A stretch of DNA of 64,000 bases from JAGDMS01 sp050015455 (lineage in GTDB: Bacteria; Desulfobacterota; Binatia; HRBIN30): assembly GCA_050015455.1 (NCBI GenBank), contig JBEKBJ010000007.1, positions 1 through 64,000 of the forward strand, read 5' to 3'. Of this stretch, positions 58,904-64,000 are shown one piece after another; the stretch's first letter is position 1, and each line of letters starts with the position of its first letter. The position numbers were made by a program, and so were the translations under genes. Below the pieces are notes generated by a model, which was not told the origin of the DNA, made no database searches, and saw only the letters and a list, made by a program, of their open reading frames with translations.

Positions 58904-60498
58904 GTGAACATCGCAGCGGCACGAGTGAGGGGGCGCGTCGGCGACTCTCTCGCCTCCTCATCGAATTGGCGGTAATGATTGTTCTCTGCGCCTCGGTGGC
59001 CCTTCTGATCTGGCGCGGCAAAGGAGGTGACGCGGCGCTCGTCGGGAAACCTGCCGCGCCGCTGGAGGTGCTCGCCGGCCCGCCGCGGGTGCGCACGCCG
59101 GCGGTCGCGGGGCAGTTCTATCCGTCCGATCCGGGAGAGCTGTTCAATGAGGTGACGCGCCTTCTCGCGTCGTCGCCGGCAATCGGCCTCGGGAGAGTGC
59201 ACGCTATCCTCGTTCCGCACGCCGGCTATGCCTTCAGCGCGACGGTTGCCGCGGCGTCCTTCCGCGAGCTGGATCGGAACTTCCGGCGTGTCTTTATTCT
59301 GGCGTCCAACCACAATGGCGCCGTGAACTTCGCGGGGGTCTCGCTTCCCGATGAGACGCGCTACGCCATTCCGGGCGCCGAGATCCCGCTCTCTGCAGTG
59401 CTCAACGATCTGCGTGACCCGACGCTCTTCGTTCACGAGCCCCTGGCGCACGTGATGCACATGGTCGAGGTGGAGCTGCCGTTTCTGCACCAATTGCGCG
59501 GGCGGCCGAAAGCGGCGGATTACGCGATCGTGCCGATGATTCTCGGCCGCATGGACACCAACGCAATAGACCGCCTGGCCGCCATCCTTGACGGCTACGC
59601 CGACCCCACCACGGTCTTCGTCTTCAGTGTCGACCTGTCCCATTACTATCCTGACCAGACGGCGCGCCAACTGGACCAGTACACCGTCGATGCCCTGATG
59701 GCCCGTGATCGCTCGGCGATCAGAAGGGCCATTACCGACGGCGACCAAGTTCTCGACACGATGCTGGCCCTGGTCCAGCGGCGGGGGTGGCAGCCGACAT
59801 TTTTGATGGCGCGCAACTCGGGGGACGCCACCGGTGAAAAAGACCACGTCGTCGGCTACGCTGCCATCGCCTTCCACGAACCGTTTTCCCTGAGCGAGGC
59901 GGAGAAGCGCGATTTGCTGGCCTTCGCGCGCACGCGAGTGGAGGAGCAGGTACGGCACGGACGCGTGCCGGAGCCGGACGGCGCGTGGCTCGATCAGCAT
60001 CCGATCTTTCGCATTCCCCGCGGCGTCTTCGTTACGCTCGAGAAGAAAGGGCATCTCCGTGGGTGTGTCGGAGACCTTATGCCCTCCAAACCCCTGTACC
60101 TCGGCGTCCAGGAGTCAGCGGTCAACGCTGCGGTGAATGACCATCGGTTCCAGCCGGTGACCGAAGATGAGCTGCGCGACCTTTCCATCTCGCTCTCTGT
60201 CTTGGATTATCCCGCGCGCGTGTATGTGAGCCGGCCGGAGGAATACCTAGAAGTCCTCAAGCCGGGGAAAGACGGCGTGATCCTCGACTACAACGGCAGG
60301 CGATCGACGTTTCTGCCGCAGGTCTGGCGCGACCTACCCAAGCCGGAGGATTTCCTGTCGAGCCTTGCCCTCAAGCAGGGTTCGCCCGCCGACGCCTGGC
60401 GGTCTCCGTCCGCCATCCTTTACAGGTACGAGGCCTACGCCTTCGGGGAGGACTCGATCGTGCATGCGACGGGGCAGCCGAACTCAGCCTTGAAGTGA
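58900..60498 (+). CDS. Membrane-anchored Memo-AMMECR1 fusion (AmmeMemoRadiSam A+B)
   Basis: The 532-aa protein has one N-terminal helix (LLIELAVMIVLCASVALLIW, residues ~19-38). A Memo-like domain (~65-330) has AVAGQFYPSDP, ILVPHAGYAFS, ILASNHNGAV and VDLSHYYPDQ. An AMMECR1 domain (~350-530) has GVFVTLEKKGHLRGCVGD and SISLSVLDYPARV (core LRGCVG). In many genomes A and B are separate; here they are joined. The topology places both domains outside the cytoplasm if the helix is a signal anchor. It overlaps the radical SAM gene by 4 bp. No molecular role has been fixed for the family. Confidence 0.87.
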   Translation: MSEHRSGTSEGARRRLSRLLIELAVMIVLCASVALLIWRGKGGDAALVGKPAAPLEVLAGPPRVRTPAVAGQFYPSDPGELFNEVTRLLASSPAIGLGRVHAILVPHAGYAFSATVAAASFRELDRNFRRVFILASNHNGAVNFAGVSLPDETRYAIPGAEIPLSAVLNDLRDPTLFVHEPLAHVMHMVEVELPFLHQLRGRPKAADYAIVPMILGRMDTNAIDRLAAILDGYADPTTVFVFSVDLSHYYPDQTARQLDQYTVDALMARDRSAIRRAITDGDQVLDTMLALVQRRGWQPTFLMARNSGDATGEKDHVVGYAAIAFHEPFSLSEAEKRDLLAFARTRVEEQVRHGRVPEPDGAWLDQHPIFRIPRGVFVTLEKKGHLRGCVGDLMPSKPLYLGVQESAVNAAVNDHRFQPVTEDELRDLSISLSVLDYPARVYVSRPEEYLEVLKPGKDGVILDYNGRRSTFLPQVWRDLPKPEDFLSSLALKQGSPADAWRSPSAILYRYEAYAFGEDSIVHATGQPNSALK

Positions 60499-60667
60499 CA
60501 AAAACTACGCCGCGTTCAGCCGCGTTCAGTAGCCGATCGAGACGGTTGGCCGCATAGCGCATCGTCGGCACGCTGGCCAACCGCAGTCGAACACGAAACG
60601 ACCATCCCTCCGGCGCGCGCCGGCACCGCACGTAGATCGGCAGGACGGTTGGGTGTAAGCTGACAAG

Positions 60668-63600
60668 ATGTTTTGCCCGAAGTGCGGCGCAAGAGGTAGC
60701 GACGAGGTTCTCTCCTGTGCCGAGTGCGGAGCTGCGCTCGGTCCGGCGTGCCTCGCCTGCGCCGCTCAGAACCTGCCGGGGTCGCGGTTCTGTCGGATGT
60801 GTGGACGGCCGCTGAGCGAGCCGTCGCCCGATCGGCCGAGCCGCTCTCCCGCTTCGTACACTCCACGCCATCTCACAGAGAAGATCCTCACCTCCCGAGC
60901 CGCGCTCGAAGGGGAGCGAAAGCAAGTGACGGTCCTCTTCGCCGACGTGAAGGGGTCGCAGGAGATCGCGCAGCGCGTCGGCCCTGAGGCCTGGCACGGG
61001 ATTCTCGATCGTTTCTTCGAGATCCTGTCCGCCGGAGTGCATCGGTTCGAAGGGGCCATCAACCAGTACACCGGCGACGGGATCATGGCGCTCTTCGGTG
61101 CGCCGATCGCCCACGAGGATCACGCGCAGCGGGCCTGCTTCGCAGCACTGCACCTGAAGGAGGAGCTGGCCTCATTCAGCGCCGAGCTGCGCCGCACGCG
61201 AAGCCTCGACTTCTCGGTCCGCATGGGCCTCAACTCCGGCGAGGTCGTCGTGGGTCGCATTGGGGACGATCTACGGATGGACTATACGGCCCAAGGACAC
61301 ACCGTCGGCCTCGCCAGCCGCATGGAGTCGCTCGCCGAGCCGGGCACGATATACCTCACTCGGGTGACGGCAGCGCTGGTGTCGGGATTCTTCCGGCTGA
61401 AGGACCTCGGGAAGTTCTCCGTCAAGGGCGAGCGACGGAGCCTTCGAGTCTACGAGCTTGAGGGAGTTGGCTCGGTGCGGACGCGCTTCGACCAATCGGC
61501 CTCTCGGGGCCTGTCGCCGTTCGTCGGGCGAGAGGCTGAGATGGCGCGGCTCGAAAAGAGCCTTGAGGCCGCCGTCTCCGGAAGCGGCCATGCGGTTGGG
61601 GTGGTCTCGGAGGCCGGCTTTGGAAAGAGCCGACTCTTCTGGGAGTTCGCCGCGCAGTGTCGCTCTCGGGGAATCCTCGTCCTTCAGGCTCGCGGAGTAC
61701 TTCACGGGCGGGCGATTCCGCTCTTGCCGGTCGTCGAACTGCTACGCGCGTACTTCGACGTTGGAGAAAACGACGCCGCCGCCTCGGTGCGCGAGAAGGT
61801 CGCCGGCCGGCTTGCCCTCCTCGGGGAGCCGTTCCGCGAAGCGCTGCCGTTCGTCTTCGATCTCCTACGGGTGCCCGAGACCGACCATCCCGCGCCGCGG
61901 ATCGATCCGGAGGCTCGGCGCCGCCAGGTCCTCCGCCTGCTAAGGGATCTCTTGCGAGCCCGCAGCGATCAAGAACCGATCGTCATCGTCGGCGAGAATC
62001 TTCAATGGTTCGACCGGGGAAGCGAGGCGGTTCTGGATCAACTCATCTCGGCACTTGCCGGAACCCGAACTCTCGTCGTCGTGAGCTACCGTCCCGATTA
62101 CAAGCCCCCCTGGCGCGAACGCACAGGATTTCAAGAAATGTCCCTCGATCCGCTCGCGGCGGAGGCGACCTTGAGGCTGGCGGGCGAGCTCCTTGGCGAC
62201 CATCGCTCGGTCCGCAGCCTCACCCTGCGCATGGCCGAGCGGAGTGGCGGCAATCCGTTCTTCGTCGAGGAAGCGATCCGTTCGCTCAGGGCCAGTCACG
62301 AGATCACTGGGCGCACGGGGCGCTATCGAGCCGTGCGACGCGTCGAGGAGATCGAGATCCCGGCAACAGTCCAGGCGGTTCTCGACGCGCGGATCGACGC
62401 CCTCAAGGAGCGGGAGAAGGTCGTGCTCCAGACGGCGGCGGTCATCGGAAGGGAGTTCCCGTTGGCGGTGCTCCAGAGGATGGTCCCCTATTCGAAAGCG
62501 GAGCTGCGCGCCGCCCTCAAGGTACTCAGCGACACGCAGCTGCTGTCGCCGCCGCGATACGGTGGCGAGCCGCTGTACGCCTTTCGCCACTCCCCGACGC
62601 AGGAGGCGGCCTATCGATCTCAGCTCGTGCCACGCCGCCAGCAGCTCCACGCTGAGGTCGCCCGCATCATCGAAGAGCTTCATCCGGGAGCCGACGAGCA
62701 CGCGGCGCTGATCGCGCACCACCGCGAGAGCGCCGGCGACGAGCGCGCGGCGGCGGACTGGTACACCCGCGCCGCGCGCTGGGTGGGATCCGATGACCCT
62801 GCCGAAGCATACCGCCACTGGCAGAAGGTACGCGCGCTCCTCGCCCGCGACGACGGCGCTGCCGACGCGCTTCCGTTGCGCGTGTTGGCGCTGATTCAGA
62901 TGCTGAACCTGAGCTGGCGTCTCGGCGTCGCCGAAGAAGAGGTGCGAGCGCTCTTCGAGGAAGTCCGGGATCTCGCCAAGCGGAGCGAGAGCAAGGACGC
63001 CCTGGCCAGAGCGTACTTAGCCTACGCCGTCGTTCGCGGAATGGCCGGTCACCTCGAGGAGTCGTTGAAGAACGTCCGCGAGGCGACGCAGCTCGCGGAG
63101 GACTCGGAGAACGCGGATCTCAATCTCGGTCTGAAGATGGCCTTCGCCTACTTCGGGGCGGCAGCCGGGCGGTTGCGGGAATCCTTGGCGACCACGGAGG
63201 CCGCGCTCTCCGGGAATGGCAGATATCCGACTCGGAGCGCCGAGCTGGCAGGGATCGACCCGGCCGTCTTCTTGACCGCATTTCGCGGCCACTTGCTCGG
63301 CCAGTTGGGGAAGCTCACCGAAGCTCGGGAGGCACTCGACGCCGCGCTGGAACTCGCGGCCGAGCACGTCGATTCGGAGGTTCGCGGATGGATCCACGGG
63401 TGGATCGTCGTGCTCGCCCGCGCCACCGGCGAGACGGCGGACGTGCTCGAACATGCCAACCGCGGACTCGAGATCGCAGAAAGGACAGGGAGTTTCTTCT
63501 CGCAGGTCGTCGCGTTTGCGCATCTTGGACGCGCCCTCGCCCTCCGCGGGGAGTGGCAAGAGGCGATCGGCGCCTTCGAGAAATCGCTTGAGATTGCCCG

Positions 63601-64000
63601 CGCGAAGAGGATTGGATGCGAGATCGAAGCGGGAATTGTGGCCGATCTCGCCGAAGTCAACTCCTCGATCGGCAATCACCAGGCGGCGCTGGCGCTCGCC
63701 TGGGAAGCGATCGAAATGGCGCACCGGCGCGGTGTGAAGGTAGAGGAATGCCGAGCGCACCTCGTCAACGCGCGCGTGCTCCTCCGGGCCGAGGGCGCGC
63801 CCAAGCAACGCGCCGTCCGCAAGGCGCTGGAAACGGCGGCGGAGCTCGCGCGCGCGACCGAGGCGCGCGTCTACGAGCCCTTCATCCACCTCGAACTCGC
63901 GGAGGTGGCGAGGCTGGCAGGAGACGAGGCGGCTCGCGCCAGCGCGCTGCGAACCAGCTCGGAGCTGTTCGCGGAGATGGGCGCCACCGGCCATCAGGCG
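60668..64000 (+). CDS. Zinc-ribbon/adenylate cyclase/ATPase/TPR protein, partial at window end
   Basis: An open frame of 1111 codons runs off the window without a stop. It starts MFCPKCG, a double zinc ribbon (CPKCG, CAECG, CLAC, CRMCG). A class III nucleotide cyclase domain follows: VTVLFADVKGS with the metal Asp, NQYTGDGIMALFGAP, and MGLNSGEVVVG. Next is an AAA-type ATPase (SEAGFGKSRLFWEF, then IVIVGENLQWFD) with a winged-helix, and TPR-like helices to the end. The Walker B-like motif reads GENLQWF rather than EDLHW. The family acts as a multidomain signal sensor. The 169-bp gap before it holds a 10-bp tandem repeat and an 8-bp inverted repeat (GGTTGGCC/GGCCAACC). Confidence 0.85.
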   Translation, partial: MFCPKCGARGSDEVLSCAECGAALGPACLACAAQNLPGSRFCRMCGRPLSEPSPDRPSRSPASYTPRHLTEKILTSRAALEGERKQVTVLFADVKGSQEIAQRVGPEAWHGILDRFFEILSAGVHRFEGAINQYTGDGIMALFGAPIAHEDHAQRACFAALHLKEELASFSAELRRTRSLDFSVRMGLNSGEVVVGRIGDDLRMDYTAQGHTVGLASRMESLAEPGTIYLTRVTAALVSGFFRLKDLGKFSVKGERRSLRVYELEGVGSVRTRFDQSASRGLSPFVGREAEMARLEKSLEAAVSGSGHAVGVVSEAGFGKSRLFWEFAAQCRSRGILVLQARGVLHGRAIPLLPVVELLRAYFDVGENDAAASVREKVAGRLALLGEPFREALPFVFDLLRVPETDHPAPRIDPEARRRQVLRLLRDLLRARSDQEPIVIVGENLQWFDRGSEAVLDQLISALAGTRTLVVVSYRPDYKPPWRERTGFQEMSLDPLAAEATLRLAGELLGDHRSVRSLTLRMAERSGGNPFFVEEAIRSLRASHEITGRTGRYRAVRRVEEIEIPATVQAVLDARIDALKEREKVVLQTAAVIGREFPLAVLQRMVPYSKAELRAALKVLSDTQLLSPPRYGGEPLYAFRHSPTQEAAYRSQLVPRRQQLHAEVARIIEELHPGADEHAALIAHHRESAGDERAAADWYTRAARWVGSDDPAEAYRHWQKVRALLARDDGAADALPLRVLALIQMLNLSWRLGVAEEEVRALFEEVRDLAKRSESKDALARAYLAYAVVRGMAGHLEESLKNVREATQLAEDSENADLNLGLKMAFAYFGAAAGRLRESLATTEAALSGNGRYPTRSAELAGIDPAVFLTAFRGHLLGQLGKLTEAREALDAALELAAEHVDSEVRGWIHGWIVVLARATGETADVLEHANRGLEIAERTGSFFSQVVAFAHLGRALALRGEWQEAIGAFEKSLEIARAKRIGCEIEAGIVADLAEVNSSIGNHQAALALAWEAIEMAHRRGVKVEECRAHLVNARVLLRAEGAPKQRAVRKALETAAELARATEARVYEPFIHLELAEVARLAGDEAARASALRTSSELFAEMGATGHQA

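Noticed and set aside
60371..61153. Minus-strand open frame across the Memo-AMMECR1 end and the cyclase start
   Set aside because: It overlaps two well-supported plus-strand genes. A fragment (SVPTMRYAANRLDRLLNAAE) looks protein-like, but I could not connect it to a family.
1..64000. CRISPR array, rRNA, tRNA, transposase or phage genes
   Set aside because: No regularly spaced repeats, no T-loop signature and no transposase or integrase motifs were seen on either strand.

Overview
The window is GC-rich, gene-dense bacterial chromosome. It comes from a Gram-negative, diderm organism: it has LolA, an outer-membrane-type barrel remnant, several lipoproteins and a hopanoid glycosyltransferase (HpnI-like). 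The gene order pheA-hisC-tyrA-aroA-cmk-rpsA-ihfB, the DUF4416 and AmmeMemoRadiSam families, PilT, YajQ and DUF4124 all point to a deltaproteobacterial-grade lineage (Desulfobacterota, Myxococcota or Binatota). This placement is inferred from gene content, not from a marker tree. No rRNA, tRNA, CRISPR array, intact insertion sequence or prophage was seen.

Layout. 1-1250 is gene-poor and carries short repeats and one small hypothetical gene. 1225-5485 (minus) holds an orphan MalK-type ABC ATPase, a secreted glucoamylase-family protein and a LuxC-like acyl-CoA reductase. 5542-12683 (plus) is a tightly overlapping aromatic amino acid cluster (pheA, hisC, tyrA, aroA) running into cmk, rpsA and an IHF-beta gene. 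12744-16401 holds a HIT hydrolase and a ChlI-like AAA ATPase paired with a VWA protein. 16411-20733 (minus) holds two class III CoA-transferases and a class I fumarase. 20905-26771 (minus) holds DUF4416, coaBC, a flippase-like membrane protein, a CDP-alcohol phosphatidyltransferase, a ferredoxin, Mrp and DUF971. Next come a polyprenyl synthase and hpnI (convergent), then a long minus-strand housekeeping run: recA and thpR, pilT, recX, alaS, phoH and ybeY, ending in a clear intrinsic terminator. cinA and pgpA follow. 39392-47049 (plus) holds xdhC, a MocA-like transferase, a stand-alone LigD phosphoesterase domain, RNase J, ftsK, lolA and yajQ.

The last third is more accessory. It has small secreted proteins, prfB with its programmed frameshift site, a PcRGLX/YetA-like lipoprotein, a methyltransferase with an export signal, and a degraded patch (53943-54692) with remnants of an outer-membrane barrel and a DUF4258/YgiT toxin-antitoxin pair. 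Then comes the most unusual locus, 54693-60498. It holds three translationally coupled genes: a membrane spermidine synthase-like protein fused to a polyferredoxin, an AmmeMemoRadiSam radical SAM protein with a twin-arginine signal, and a membrane-anchored Memo-AMMECR1 fusion. Together they look like an envelope-associated redox and radical SAM system of unknown function. The window ends inside a large zinc-ribbon/adenylate cyclase/ATPase/TPR regulator.

Start sites were moved from the longest reading frame where overlap, a Shine-Dalgarno match or the family N-terminus argued for it. Each case is noted in its entry.
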